This document shows, in pieces, positions 43,134 to 52,753 of a stretch of DNA of 64,000 nt. The DNA lies in the NCBI RefSeq assembly GCF_029223195.1, contig NZ_JARHUF010000001.1, forward strand, positions 372,001 to 436,000. The letters run 5' to 3'. The DNA comes from Vibrio sp. CAU 1672. Lineage in GTDB: Bacteria > Pseudomonadota > Gammaproteobacteria > Enterobacterales > Vibrionaceae. The notes under the pieces are model-generated. The model made no database searches. It was not told the origin of the DNA and saw only the letters and a list, made by a program, of their open reading frames with translations. Position 1 is the stretch's first letter, and every line of letters begins with the position of its first letter. A program made the position numbers and the translations under genes.

Positions 43134-43159
43134 AAATGCCCGCCTGATGGCGGGCATTT
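43134..43159 (-). terminator. Terminator of ppaC
   Basis: AAATGCCCGCC (43134-43144) and GGCGGGCATTT (43149-43159) form a perfect 11-bp stem with loop TGAT. On the minus strand a U tract follows. It lies between ppaC and the DUF2750 gene. Confidence 0.94.
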
Positions 43160-43184
43160 ACAGTATACGCTGGTAATAACGAAA

Positions 43185-44090
43185 TTACGCAAGCTCTGTT
43201 TGAAGCCAAGGCCAACCTTGCTTCTTACGGCTTAGCGTATTTTCCATCATTAGCATGCCATCTTGCTCATGCTTAACCAGTTTCTCAGCCCATTCACCTT
43301 TGTATAGCAGGCGAGTTTGAGCGGTTGTGATGTCGGTTAGCATAACAGCAGCGAACGCCAGGTTGTCGTTTGCACAACGTGCTTCCAAATCAGCTTCTAG
43401 CGCATCGATCATACCGTCAACTTGCTCTAAAGTTGCAAGTTCAACTTGACCTACGACTACATCACGACCGTTGAATGGGTAACCTTTCAGGTCCTTTTCT
43501 ACTAGCTCAGCTGCAGACAGGCCTTCGATGTTTGTCTTAGCGATCAGGAGATCTTTCGTGAATGCGTCAACATCTGCAACGCCAGCGATTTCAGCCAGTT
43601 CAGCCACCGCATCTTTGTCTTTCTGCGTACAAGTTGGTGACGCGAAGCCTACAGTGTCAGACAGGATAGCAGACATCATCAGCTTAGCGATTTTCGCAGA
43701 GATTGCGTGACCTTCAATCTTGAACATGTTGAATAGAACGGTGTTGGTACAACCCACCGGCCAGATCCATGCTTCCATTGGGTTTACTGTCATCACGTCA
43801 CCCAGGCGGTGGTGGTCGACAATACCCGCTACTTCAGCTTCAGCGATGTCGTCTGGTGCTTGGGCTAGATCTGAGTAGTCTACCAGCCAAACTGTTTCAC
43901 CCGCTACTGAAGTGCGAAGTTCAGGAACTTCTGCGCCAGCTACTTCCAGGATATGCTGAGTTTCACGGTTAATTTCGCCCTGACGAATTGGCATTGCTTC
44001 AACGCCACGCGCCTTTAGAAGTTCAGTTGCAACTAGTGCACTGCAAATACTGTCGCTGTCTGGGTTCTTATGACCTACAACTAGAATCAT
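43185..44090 (-). CDS. ppaC: Manganese-dependent inorganic pyrophosphatase
   Basis: A 301-residue family II pyrophosphatase of the DHH superfamily, which hydrolyses pyrophosphate using Mn2+. The metal ligands are visible: G-H-K-N-P-D-S-D-S near residue 6, V-D-Y-S-D near 70, and V-D-H-H-R near 91 (the DHH motif). The C-terminal DHHA2 domain contains R-K-K-Q near 289. It is divergent from a putative manganese transporter gene with which it shares a 196-base control region containing a Fur-like palindrome, a plausible link through manganese. Confidence 0.95.
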   Translation of the reverse strand: MILVVGHKNPDSDSICSALVATELLKARGVEAMPIRQGEINRETQHILEVAGAEVPELRTSVAGETVWLVDYSDLAQAPDDIAEAEVAGIVDHHRLGDVMTVNPMEAWIWPVGCTNTVLFNMFKIEGHAISAKIAKLMMSAILSDTVGFASPTCTQKDKDAVAELAEIAGVADVDAFTKDLLIAKTNIEGLSAAELVEKDLKGYPFNGRDVVVGQVELATLEQVDGMIDALEADLEARCANDNLAFAAVMLTDITTAQTRLLYKGEWAEKLVKHEQDGMLMMENTLSRKKQGWPWLQTELA

Positions 44091-44224
44091 GTTTCTTCCT
44101 ATTCAAGTCAATTTGATACGCTTCCTAATATTGGTGTGAAACACCGTGGAAGCTGGTTTGCTCACAAAGGCTGATACTTTACCTGATTTGTGAGACTTTG
44201 ACACCAAGAAAAGTGCGCCACTGT

Positions 44225-44265
44225 TGAGAATTATTATCATTAACATATAATGATAATAATTCTCA
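44225..44265. promoter_or_regulatory. 41-bp palindrome with overlapping Fur-box matches
   Basis: TGAGAATTATTATCATT (44225-44241) and AATGATAATAATTCTCA (44249-44265) are perfect 17-base inverted arms with a 7-base spacer. Each half, with part of the spacer, matches the 19-base Fur consensus at about 16 positions. It lies 21 bases before the manganese transporter start and about 135 bases before ppaC. Fur is the first candidate regulator. Confidence 0.75.
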
Positions 44266-44286
44266 CTTGCATTAAATGAGGCATCT

Positions 44287-45501
44287 ATGAACGCACCAAA
44301 GAATGTCCACTCCGCAAATCCGCTGTTCCAACCAACACAATTTAGCCTCGCCTACAAACGACTATTACTGCCCGTCATTCTGGTTACCCTATTACTCAAT
44401 GCAGAAACGCGACAAATCACGGTTGCGGCTTTATCCGATTCGTTCTGGGCAGTGTCCTGTTACGTAGCGGCGACCTTAGCCATCTACCACTACCTGTCAA
44501 ACTTTATGGCAAACACCAATCGTTTAACGGCCTTGTACCATAGTTCTCGCAACCATCAGGTATGCTTATCGGCACTACTGGGTGCGCTACCCGGTTGCGG
44601 AGGCGCTATTGTGGTAGCCACCCAGTTTATTAGTGGCCGTGTTGGGTTTGGGGCAATTGTTGCTGTACTTACCTCTACGATGGGGGATGCGGCCTTTGTG
44701 TTATTAGCGGCCGAGCCCGTAACCGGATTTGGTGTAATTGCCCTTGGCATTGTGGTTGGCAGCATTGCCGGCTGGGTGGTAAACAGTTTTCACCCAGATG
44801 ACTTCTTACGCCCCAAGCAAAATGAAGATGCAACCACACTAAGATGTAACACAGGCGATAGCGACAACCCTTCTCCGCTGGAACGACGCGTGCTCAATCT
44901 TCAGGGCACTTTCTGGCAATGGCTGCTTATACCTGCCACATTTATCGCCCTGCTTGGTTCTTTCCAGGTCAACGTTAATCAATTACTGGGGCTAACAGAA
45001 AACACCATCGAATGGCTGGGCGCAGCTTTAGCCGTCATCAGCATGTTCTTATGGGCAATGACAAAAGATCTGGATGACTATCAATCCGCGGTATCGGCAG
45101 ATCATAAGATCCTCGCTTCACATCCAATCCAGAAAGCCGCGCAAGACACTAATTTTGTCAGTGCATGGGTGATCGTCGCTTTCCTTGCATTCGAGTTCAC
45201 AACTTACTTGCTCGATCCGGACTTAGCCACACTCTTTTCTGGTTTAGAAGGATGGATGCCATTGGTTGGTTTATCTGTGGGTTTGTTTCCGGGATGTGGT
45301 CCCCAGATCCTTATCACTAGTTTGTACATCTCAGGTGCAGCGCCTTTATCCGCCCAATTGTCAAACGCCATTGCCAATGATGGTGACGCCTTGTTCCCGA
45401 TTATTGCGCTGGCTCCTAAAGCCGCAATCGTAGCGACAATTTACTCTGCCATCCCGGCTTTAATTGTCGGTTATGGGTACTTTTTCATATTCGAGTATTA
45501 A
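44287..45501 (+). CDS. Putative manganese/heavy-metal transporter (10-TM, ArsP_2-like)
   Basis: A 404-residue membrane protein with about ten hydrophobic helices and two repeated signature segments: G-A-L-P-G-C-G-G-A near residue 97 and G-L-F-P-G-C-G-P-Q near 336, each with a P-G-C-G motif. This twin pattern fits the putative 10-TM heavy-metal exporter family annotated in Vibrio as a putative manganese transporter. The charged middle loop (residues 175-200) is likely cytoplasmic. A Fur-like 41-bp palindrome lies directly upstream and ppaC (Mn-dependent) is divergent. Direction of transport and metal are inferred, not shown. Confidence 0.78.
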   Translation: MNAPKNVHSANPLFQPTQFSLAYKRLLLPVILVTLLLNAETRQITVAALSDSFWAVSCYVAATLAIYHYLSNFMANTNRLTALYHSSRNHQVCLSALLGALPGCGGAIVVATQFISGRVGFGAIVAVLTSTMGDAAFVLLAAEPVTGFGVIALGIVVGSIAGWVVNSFHPDDFLRPKQNEDATTLRCNTGDSDNPSPLERRVLNLQGTFWQWLLIPATFIALLGSFQVNVNQLLGLTENTIEWLGAALAVISMFLWAMTKDLDDYQSAVSADHKILASHPIQKAAQDTNFVSAWVIVAFLAFEFTTYLLDPDLATLFSGLEGWMPLVGLSVGLFPGCGPQILITSLYISGAAPLSAQLSNAIANDGDALFPIIALAPKAAIVATIYSAIPALIVGYGYFFIFEY

Positions 45502-45518
45502 AACGCAAATCATCGTAA

Positions 45519-45540
45519 AAGAGCCTCCGCAGAGGCTCTT
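45519..45540. terminator. Terminator shared by the metal transporter and alpha-galactosidase genes
   Basis: AAGAGCCTC (45519-45527) pairs with GAGGCTCTT (45532-45540) around CGCA between two convergent genes. The T tract is short on the plus strand; an A tract serves the minus strand. Confidence 0.85.
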
Positions 45541-45546
45541 CATATC

Positions 45547-47301
45547 TTACATTGCGGTCACGATCGCCCGGGCATTGGCTCCATCGCGTAAGCTGACGGA
45601 TAACAACTGGCAAGGCTGCTGATTAAGTTTCTCTCCACTCCAGAAATCATACCAGTCGGTCGGCTGGTTGGCCGTCAGGGTAAATTCTTTCGCTTCTTGA
45701 TTGGCATAATTAAACAGGCAATGCAGGTCGCTTTTTGTTGTCAAGGCCAGAAACGCGTGGTTCAGACTCAGCGCGGTGAATTTTGCCGCTTGCTGGTTGT
45801 GGCGCTGGCGCAGGATCAATTTGCTTAAGGTTGTCTTGGCAAACTCCGTTATCTGTGGCAAAGGATCACCGGAGAGCAGCAGTCCGCCACACGCCAGCAG
45901 CACACAACGGTGAAACTCATAATCTTCACGGGAGGCCGCCTGATTGGCGAGCGAAGTAAACGTCGCGCAGTCTGGGTCAATTTGCCACAGTTTGCGATGT
46001 TGCCAACTGCGGAAAAACGTCTCTTTGGCAATCTGCTCAAAACGGTGACTGTGGCGCTCGACATCATCCGATACCCGCATCGCATCAACCAGGCCCAACG
46101 AAGGCCACATCGGAGCATTACACCCGAGTAGCCACGCCTCTCCGGCACCGGCTGCAATCGCCTCCATACCCATCCGGTAAGCCTCTACCCCGGTAACACC
46201 TGACTGGTAGCGCTGACCTTTTAACGTCCCCCAGTAGTTAGCGTCCAGTTTAAACAGCTCCACTCCCCAATCATTGCGCATGGTGGCAACAACATGGGTC
46301 AAATGCTCCTGCACTTCCGGGTGAGACGTATCGAGAATATACCAGGGCGTGCACCGCCAGCCGCCATACGTCACATCTTCCGCTTTGAGCAGACTGCCGT
46401 CAGGATGGCGAACAAACCAGTCCGGATGGTTTTTGAACACGTCCGATTCAGGTTGGGCAATAAACGGAGCCATCCAGATCGCGGGTTTTTTGCCTTTCTC
46501 GCGGATTTTGGCGATTAGCTCTTTAACCCCGCCAGAAAACTTATCCGAAGGACTCAGCCAATCGCCCATAAAGGCCTGATAACCGTCATCCAACAGCACC
46601 CATTCGAGCTCGGCAAGATGGTCTTGCATGCACTCGACGTTTTCCAGCACATTGTTTTCCGTGACGTCAGCATAATACGCGTACCATGAACACCAGCCTA
46701 TCGGCGCCTCTTGCGTGACACCGTCACGCGCAGGGTGATGATGTTCAATCAGTTCGGCGTATTCCCGGTACAACTCAGACAGTGATTCTCCGTGCAGCAC
46801 CACAACCGATTCCAACTGGTTGGTTTGCCAGTCAGTGACCTGCGTCCCCTCCCCGTCAACGGCGGCAGAGACCACCAACTGCTCATTTTGTCGCGTGATA
46901 TCAAAATAGCCGGCAAACCGGCGACAAGACGTAAAGCCGAGCAAGGTATAACCACTGGCATCTTCGATCGCCAGATAATTGTAATAGCGCTTTGGTGCGT
47001 CCTCCGGGTAAATTCGGTACGAAGCATTGTTATCCGGGCATCGTCCGATATCGACCGGTTGCTCAACCGTACCCGAAGTCTGTGCCAGCATTTGAAAGCC
47101 ATCACCAATCACGGTCGCACTGTGTTCAAACAGAAACGGCATAACGAAAAGCACTTCACGTTCAGTAAAAGTCCGCGGATGAATACCAGTAAAGGCAAAA
47201 TGTATTTGATTACCGTCGACTTGAGACTGGAAATCAGCGTTGATCAACTGAACTTCAGTGTGATTAGCAAGTTGCAGGGTTGACACCATATATTCACTCA
47301 T
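45547..47301 (-). CDS. Alpha-galactosidase, GH36/clan GH-D
   Basis: A 584-residue glycoside hydrolase of family 36. The central barrel shows G-W-C-S-W-Y-A near residue 202, L-D-D-G-Y-Q near 236, W-M-A-P-F near 274, and the nucleophile segment F-K-L-D-A-N-Y-W near 351. The acid/base candidate is in R-V-S-D-D-V near 408. There is no signal peptide, so it is cytoplasmic and would act on imported raffinose-type or other alpha-galactosides. No sugar transporter or regulator lies beside it. A start at an internal ATG (47289) is also possible; both have weak ribosome binding sites. Confidence 0.87.
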   Translation of the reverse strand: MSEYMVSTLQLANHTEVQLINADFQSQVDGNQIHFAFTGIHPRTFTEREVLFVMPFLFEHSATVIGDGFQMLAQTSGTVEQPVDIGRCPDNNASYRIYPEDAPKRYYNYLAIEDASGYTLLGFTSCRRFAGYFDITRQNEQLVVSAAVDGEGTQVTDWQTNQLESVVVLHGESLSELYREYAELIEHHHPARDGVTQEAPIGWCSWYAYYADVTENNVLENVECMQDHLAELEWVLLDDGYQAFMGDWLSPSDKFSGGVKELIAKIREKGKKPAIWMAPFIAQPESDVFKNHPDWFVRHPDGSLLKAEDVTYGGWRCTPWYILDTSHPEVQEHLTHVVATMRNDWGVELFKLDANYWGTLKGQRYQSGVTGVEAYRMGMEAIAAGAGEAWLLGCNAPMWPSLGLVDAMRVSDDVERHSHRFEQIAKETFFRSWQHRKLWQIDPDCATFTSLANQAASREDYEFHRCVLLACGGLLLSGDPLPQITEFAKTTLSKLILRQRHNQQAAKFTALSLNHAFLALTTKSDLHCLFNYANQEAKEFTLTANQPTDWYDFWSGEKLNQQPCQLLSVSLRDGANARAIVTAM

Positions 47302-47427
47302 TTGTTTTGGTTCTCTGCTGGCTATTATCCTGATGAGTCCCCCTCCAAATTGTTATCCTGCTCACGATTTTGGGGCGTACTGTTTCCCGCTGCGATTATT
47401 GAGAAGTCGCTCACTGATACTTTGCTC

Positions 47428-47456
47428 AAAAAAATACCAGCCCGGAGGCTGGTATT
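47428..47456 (-). terminator. Terminator of the torECA operon
   Basis: AATACCAGCC (47433-47442) pairs with GGCTGGTATT (47447-47456) around CGGA, with a U tract on the minus strand from the A run at 47428-47434. The rest of the gap 47302-47427 shows no gene. Confidence 0.92.
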
Positions 47457-47492
47457 GATTAAAGCGTATTGTTCAACGAAATGGGCAAAGAT

Positions 47493-49955
47493 TTATGCCA
47501 CTTCGATTGGACCACCAAATGAGGTCACTGGCGGCACTTTACCGGTAAACTTCTCAAAGTTAACGATACAGGTATTGGCAGATGTTGCCTGTGCCAGTTC
47601 TGAAGAGCCAATGTCCTGAGTCAGTGTATTCGGATCACCATAAGTACAGATCGCGCCCTCTTTTTCACTTAACGGACCATACCAGGCACCCTCTTCAATA
47701 CGAATTACACCACGTGCATAGCTATCAGTCAGCACTGCACCGGCCAGCAACTGACCGCGGTCATTATACACGCGTACCAGATCACCATCTTTGATGCCTT
47801 TCTCTTTCGCATCGAGCGGGTTGATGTACACCGGCTCACGGCCTTTTACAGCGTAAGTGGCGCGGAACTCTTCTGACTCACACATTTGCGAGTGCAGACG
47901 CTTATCCGGGTGGCAAGACTGAAGCCAGTAAGGATGTTTATCAGAGCCCGGACCACCGTGTGAACGTTCAGTTTTCTCGAACCACATCGGGTGCTCCTGA
48001 CAATGCTCGTAACCATAGCGGCCGATCTTACGTGACGTGATCTCGATAAAGCCTGATGGCGTACCCAACGGGTTAATCTCAGGATCTTCACGGAAGCTGG
48101 CGTGGCGAACCCAAGGCTTACCTTCACCAAAGTCCAGTACGCTCTTCTCCCAAAACTCATTGAATTCCGGCATCTCGAACTTACCTTCGTTAGACTTACG
48201 GCAATCGTTGTACAGGCTCTCGATCCATTCCATCTCGCTCATGCCACGAGTGTACTCCTCACGGCGACCGAAACGCTGGGTCAGCTCACTCATGATCTGG
48301 AAGTCAGGCTTAGACTGGAACAGTGGATCCACCAGGCGGTGCATTGCAATCAGGCCTTTACTTGAGTAAGAACCGTAAACGTCGATGTCATTACGTTCCC
48401 ACTGCGTACATGCCGGCAGCACGATATCAGAGAAACGACAGGTTGCCGTCCACGCAAACTCAATCGTAACCACGGTTTGCAGTTGCTTGAACGCTTTTTT
48501 CATTCGGTTACGATCTTGGTGGTGGTGCCAAGGGTTACAACCCGAAATCACCATCATCTTGAAGCCCGGAAGCTTCACTTTGCCGCCGTTATAACGGATC
48601 TCTTTACCTGGCTCTAACAGACCGTCGATCCAACGCGCAACAGGGATGGTGCGGCTGTAACCGTTAAAGTCATTGTTGTCCCATTTCGGCTTCATACCTT
48701 GATCCAGGTTACGCGGGAAGCCGCCAGGGCCGGCAAAGCCTGTTGAAGGTACGCCGATGCTCGAGTAGTGGTGACCGTAAGAGATACCACCACCTGGCAG
48801 GCCGATTTGGCCAACCATCGCGGCAACAACGGCTGCTGCCCAGTATGGCTGCTCGCCGTGTTCCTGACGCTGGATACACCAACCCATCAGGATCTGAGTA
48901 CGGCCGCTGACCAGCATACGGGCAAATTCACGGATCTTGTCGGCTTTCACGCCACAGATCTCAGCAGCCCATTCAGGAGTCTTAACAACTTTGTCTTTAG
49001 TCTCACCCTGAACGTACTGGATAAACTCGTCAAAGCCCAGACAGTAAGTCTCAATGAACTTCTTATCGTACAGGTCTTCGTTATATAAAACGTGAGCCAC
49101 TGCCAGCATGAACGCCACGTCAGTTTGTGGGTTGATGTACAGGTGGTCGTTTTCCAGGTAACGCTGTGTTTTGTTCTTCACCGGATCAACAGAAAGGACA
49201 TTGATTTCGCCTTTCGCGACTTTTTCTTTCAGCTGCGCAAGGTACTCAAACGATTCATGCGTTTCACAGTTCCAGCCTACCTGCAGGTTCTTCACCGGGT
49301 CGTTCGCCCACAGGATAATGTTATCTGCGTTTTCCAGAATTTCAGACCAAGAGGTACCTTGTGCATAAACTTCTGTTGAACCCAGTACATAAGGCAGGAT
49401 GGTTTGACCGGCACCCGTTGAGTAATCACCCACTTTAGTGATGAAGTTACCATGCATCCCCACCGCACGCTGCATGTGCGCGGTACAGTTGTTAAAGGAA
49501 CCGGTTTGGTTCCAGCCGGTTTGACCGGCATGCAGTGCCCACGGACCGTATTCTTTCTGCACACGCTCTAGTTCGCGGTAAAACAGATCCAGCGCTTCAT
49601 CCCAGGTAACACGGATGAAACGGTTGTTACCGCGCGTCTCAGCGCTGTACTTATGCTTTTTCAGCCAGTCCAGGCGCACCATCGGGTAACGGACACGTGA
49701 CGGGCTGTAGATGATACCTTTAATGCCGTTTAGCATCTCGGTCGGGTTTTTATCCAGCTCGAGCGGTTTGATCTCTTGAACTTTACCCGCATAGATATGG
49801 GCGCGGAATGCGCCCCAGTGAGAGCCTGAAACCTTCCAGGTACCTGTGCTCTCAGCCGCGCTTGCAGACGCTGACGCTAATAAGCTAGGACCAATGACTG
49901 ACGCCGCACTTGTCGTTGCTACGCCTTTAAGAAAACTTCTTCGTGTAATAGCCAT
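47493..49955 (-). CDS. torA: Trimethylamine-N-oxide reductase TorA
   Basis: An 820-residue periplasmic molybdoenzyme of the DMSO-reductase family that reduces TMAO to trimethylamine in anaerobic respiration. The N-terminus has a Tat signal (R-R-S-F-L-K-G) and an A-S-A-A-type cleavage region near residue 34. The Mo-coordinating serine is in G-D-Y-S-T-G-A-G near 177. There is no N-terminal Fe-S motif, as expected for TorA. It is the last gene of torECA, 24 bases after torC. The dedicated chaperone torD is not in this window. Confidence 0.95.
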   Translation of the reverse strand: MAITRRSFLKGVATTSAASVIGPSLLASASASAAESTGTWKVSGSHWGAFRAHIYAGKVQEIKPLELDKNPTEMLNGIKGIIYSPSRVRYPMVRLDWLKKHKYSAETRGNNRFIRVTWDEALDLFYRELERVQKEYGPWALHAGQTGWNQTGSFNNCTAHMQRAVGMHGNFITKVGDYSTGAGQTILPYVLGSTEVYAQGTSWSEILENADNIILWANDPVKNLQVGWNCETHESFEYLAQLKEKVAKGEINVLSVDPVKNKTQRYLENDHLYINPQTDVAFMLAVAHVLYNEDLYDKKFIETYCLGFDEFIQYVQGETKDKVVKTPEWAAEICGVKADKIREFARMLVSGRTQILMGWCIQRQEHGEQPYWAAAVVAAMVGQIGLPGGGISYGHHYSSIGVPSTGFAGPGGFPRNLDQGMKPKWDNNDFNGYSRTIPVARWIDGLLEPGKEIRYNGGKVKLPGFKMMVISGCNPWHHHQDRNRMKKAFKQLQTVVTIEFAWTATCRFSDIVLPACTQWERNDIDVYGSYSSKGLIAMHRLVDPLFQSKPDFQIMSELTQRFGRREEYTRGMSEMEWIESLYNDCRKSNEGKFEMPEFNEFWEKSVLDFGEGKPWVRHASFREDPEINPLGTPSGFIEITSRKIGRYGYEHCQEHPMWFEKTERSHGGPGSDKHPYWLQSCHPDKRLHSQMCESEEFRATYAVKGREPVYINPLDAKEKGIKDGDLVRVYNDRGQLLAGAVLTDSYARGVIRIEEGAWYGPLSEKEGAICTYGDPNTLTQDIGSSELAQATSANTCIVNFEKFTGKVPPVTSFGGPIEVA

Positions 49956-49979
49956 TCTAATTACTCCATCCGACGCTTA

Positions 49980-51164
49980 TTAATGGTGACCTTCAGCATA
50001 ATCTGAAGAGTGTTTCTGCAGATACTTCAGGATAAGTGCTTCACTGTCTGTATCTAGGTTAACGAATGCCATCATACCGTCGAACATACCTGGCCATGTG
50101 TTGGCATCAAAGTGTGCTTCGTCTGGCTGAGTATGACAAACTGAACAATTGGTTTTGTACGCTTCCTGAGATTTTTCCCATACCGGAGCGATGTCGTTCA
50201 GCATAGATTCTTTCTTGATCCAAACTTTCGCTGACACTTTCTCCCAAGGCAGGCCTGTTAGCTCATCAACTTTTTGCTCACCAGTGGTAACCACATTGCT
50301 GTCAGTAGACGCTTCTTTCAACAGTGATGCCACCGCAATGTTCTTACCAAAATCTTCCTGGATTACACGACCAAAGCCTTTCGCTTTACGCCAGCCATCG
50401 ATTTCAATTTCAGCGTAATCGCCTTTATCGGCAACCACTTTAACCACCGAGGCAGGGTTTAGCAGACCAGCTTCGGTTGCGCCTTGCTCGTCGAAGTAGA
50501 TTGGTAAGTGACGAACACTTACTAGCTCCTGGCCAACACCGTAATCTGTGTTAGACGTCATACCTTCCAGGTCGCCAACGATACCGCCAATGCTGTCCAT
50601 GCCCGCAGGCAGGTTGTGGGCAATACCTTTGTGACAATCAACACAGCTTTGATCTTTCTCAGCCGCTTGTTTCATCTGAATTCGAGCCGTTGGAGACATT
50701 AACTCAAAGTCCATCGAAGCGTAGTTGTGACAATTCTTACACTCCAGAGATTTGTTGGCTGAGAAACGATCCCATTCGTGTTTTGCCAGCTCGATGCGGC
50801 GTTCTTCAAACACGCCTTCTTCACCGTAATTGCCAAATACTTGAGCAAAAACCTCTTTTGAGGCTTGCATCTTACGTGCAATTTTATCGGTCCAGTTGTG
50901 GGGTACGTGACAATCCGGACAAGTAGCACGAACACCGGAATGGTTTTTCCAGTGAACCGTATCTTGCAGTTCAACGTAAACGTTATCACGCATGGTGTGA
51001 CAGCTAATACAGAACTCTTCTGTATTGGTCGCTTCTAAAGCGGTGTTAAAACCACCCCAGAAAATAACACCAGCAATAAAGCCGCCCAGAGTCAGCACTC
51101 CAAGGCTGATATGGACAGCTGGGCGCGTCATGGTACGCCACAATTTAAGGATTAATGATTTCAT
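49980..51164 (-). CDS. torC: Pentaheme cytochrome c TorC
   Basis: A 394-residue membrane-anchored NapC/NirT-type cytochrome that carries electrons from menaquinol to TorA. After one transmembrane helix (about 12-38) there are four heme sites, C-I-S-C-H, C-P-D-C-H, C-K-N-C-H and C-V-D-C-H, and a fifth, C-S-V-C-H, in the C-terminal domain, giving five hemes as in E. coli TorC. The ATG at 51164 is preferred over an in-frame TTG at 51191, because AGAGAG lies just upstream and M-K-S-L fits the family. TorE precedes it. Confidence 0.94.
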   Translation of the reverse strand: MKSLILKLWRTMTRPAVHISLGVLTLGGFIAGVIFWGGFNTALEATNTEEFCISCHTMRDNVYVELQDTVHWKNHSGVRATCPDCHVPHNWTDKIARKMQASKEVFAQVFGNYGEEGVFEERRIELAKHEWDRFSANKSLECKNCHNYASMDFELMSPTARIQMKQAAEKDQSCVDCHKGIAHNLPAGMDSIGGIVGDLEGMTSNTDYGVGQELVSVRHLPIYFDEQGATEAGLLNPASVVKVVADKGDYAEIEIDGWRKAKGFGRVIQEDFGKNIAVASLLKEASTDSNVVTTGEQKVDELTGLPWEKVSAKVWIKKESMLNDIAPVWEKSQEAYKTNCSVCHTQPDEAHFDANTWPGMFDGMMAFVNLDTDSEALILKYLQKHSSDYAEGHH

Positions 51165-51215
51165 GGTTTGCTCTCTTAAAATCTTTTTCAAAAATGTGGA
51201 AATGAGCTAACTAGC

Positions 51216-51395
51216 TTACATTCCGTGTGCGCCCGGTGGCCCCATAACGAATACTTGAAGCATCCAAACGAGGAACCCGTAACCACCTACGAATGCCACA
51301 CTAAGAATTGGGAAAAGAACAACCGCGATGAAGAGGAAAGACTTCCACTCCAGAGAGCGTTTTTCACCACGCTCGATTTTATTAACATCACTCAT
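51216..51395 (-). CDS. torE: TorE/NapE-family small membrane protein
   Basis: A 59-residue protein found by reading the minus strand directly upstream of torC. It starts M-S-D-V-N-K-I-E, continues R-S-L-E-W-K-S-F-L-F-I-A-V-V-L-F-P-I-L-S-V-A, and ends G-P-P-G-A-H-G-M. The single central transmembrane helix with the W-K-S-F/L-F start and the P-P-G-x-H-G tail is typical of the TorE/NapE family, small proteins encoded before torC in Vibrio and before nap genes elsewhere. It lies 51 bases before torC and begins the torECA unit. Its function is not established. Confidence 0.9.
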   Translation of the reverse strand: MSDVNKIERGEKRSLEWKSFLFIAVVLFPILSVAFVGGYGFLVWMLQVFVMGPPGAHGM

Positions 51396-51870
51396 ACATT
51401 TGCCTATTTTGTATTTAGTGTTTTTGGTTAGCTCCAGTGACTGAGCCTAAGTTTTTTACAATCTCTAATGGAAAATGTTAGACCATACTTTTACTAGGGT
51501 TCAATCGATTCCTGCCTTTCAGAGCTTGTTATTCAACACTTTTTTGAGTTCATCCCGAGATGTGTTTGAATGATGTTTTTTATTAAAATTTATTAATAGA
51601 TATGAAGATTTGCGTCTTTTGCGAAAGTGTTAATAACGCCACATTCGGGCAACATTGCGAGTGAAAAATAGGGTTCAATAATCAATTTTGCGACAGCCAT
51701 ATTTACTCTCCCTTTCTCAAAGCGTTAACCGCGCGTTATCGCGTTGTAGCAAAAGCAGCTTCCTGTTTGGGGACATTGTTAACACAGAATTAGACGCCAA
51801 AATACTCACGCGGGATTCATAAATGATCCCCAGTTCGCTAAACTGCCCACATAGCGGGTTAGGAGAACAT
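51396..51870. promoter_or_regulatory. Divergent torE-fetB control region with a direct repeat
   Basis: About 475 AT-rich bases without a gene between torE (minus) and the FetB-like gene (plus). TAGGGTTCAAT occurs exactly at 51495-51505 and 51669-51679, 174 bases apart. I did not find the E. coli TorR decamer. The repeats could be sites for the operon regulator, but they may be chance. Confidence 0.4.
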
Positions 51871-52665
51871 ATGCAAGGTGTAGTAGATATTAGCTGGTTG
51901 CAGCTGGCAGGATTCGGGTTCATTTTGTTGGTACCGCTCGCCATTAATGCACGTTATAAGCTGGGGATCGCCAGAGATACGGCCATCAGTGTTTCGCGCA
52001 TGGCGGTTCAACTGGTTTTAATGGGGATATATCTCGAGTACTTATTTAAGATCAATAGCTTATTAATAAATTCACTCTGGCTCGCCATCATGCTTGCGGT
52101 TGGAGCCAGCTCGATTTTGGACAAAGCCAACCTACCCAAACGCCCACTATTCGGGCCGGTAGTCATTGCCCTAAGCTGTGCCATGTTCCCCATACTTGGC
52201 GCCATCATTCTTGGTCTGGTGCAGCCGCACCCGTTATACAGTGCGCAATACATGATTCCATTAGCCGGTATGCTTCTGGGTAACAGTTTGAGCAGCAATA
52301 TTATTGCACTGCAAAACCTGTTTACCGCGTTTGACCAACGCCAACCCGAGTATCACGCTGCTTTATCGCTGGGCGCCTCACCCAGATATGCCTCGTTTCC
52401 TTTCATTCAAGAAGCTTTACGAAAGTCGTTGGCCCCGATCATGGCTTCAATGGCCACAACCGGGCTGGTAACGCTACCGGGCATGATGACCGGGCAAATA
52501 CTCGGAGGCACCAGCCCGATTGTGGCGATCAAATACCAACTGCTCATTATGCTCGCTATTTTTGTGGTACTGACGATTTCCGTGACCATCACCCTGGAAC
52601 TGACTCTCGCCAGCGTTCAAACCAAAGAAGGGAAAATTAAAATCGCATTTAAGCAGGAACCCTAA
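51871..52665 (+). CDS. fetB: FetB-like ABC permease (UPF0014 family)
   Basis: A 264-residue integral membrane protein with about seven helices that matches the UPF0014/FetB family. In E. coli FetAB is thought to export iron and protect against oxidative stress. Family segments are M-A-V-Q-L-V-L-M-G near residue 43, I-P-L-A-G-M-L-L-G-N near 125 and G-L-V-T-L-P-G-M-M-T-G-Q near 198. The ATG at 51871 follows TAGGAGAAC and is preferred to an upstream frame from 51823. Neither side holds the ATPase partner fetA, which is unusual. Confidence 0.85.
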   Translation: MQGVVDISWLQLAGFGFILLVPLAINARYKLGIARDTAISVSRMAVQLVLMGIYLEYLFKINSLLINSLWLAIMLAVGASSILDKANLPKRPLFGPVVIALSCAMFPILGAIILGLVQPHPLYSAQYMIPLAGMLLGNSLSSNIIALQNLFTAFDQRQPEYHAALSLGASPRYASFPFIQEALRKSLAPIMASMATTGLVTLPGMMTGQILGGTSPIVAIKYQLLIMLAIFVVLTISVTITLELTLASVQTKEGKIKIAFKQEP

Positions 52666-52753
52666 AAACGAGCGGTGAAAATTTAACCACCCCGTTCACT
52701 ATTTTTTCCAATTATTCCAAGTCTTTATAAATACTCACGCGTTTTAAGACAGG

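Noticed and set aside
47433..47456. The AATACCAGCC...GGCTGGTATT hairpin as a fourth copy of the 165-bp repeat
   Set aside because: Its ends resemble the repeat tips, but the interior is only 4 bases and it is placed and shaped as the torA terminator.
51165..51191. TTG start for torC, nine residues longer
   Set aside because: The TTG has no ribosome binding site, whereas AGAGAG precedes the ATG at 51164 and the TorC N-terminus fits there.
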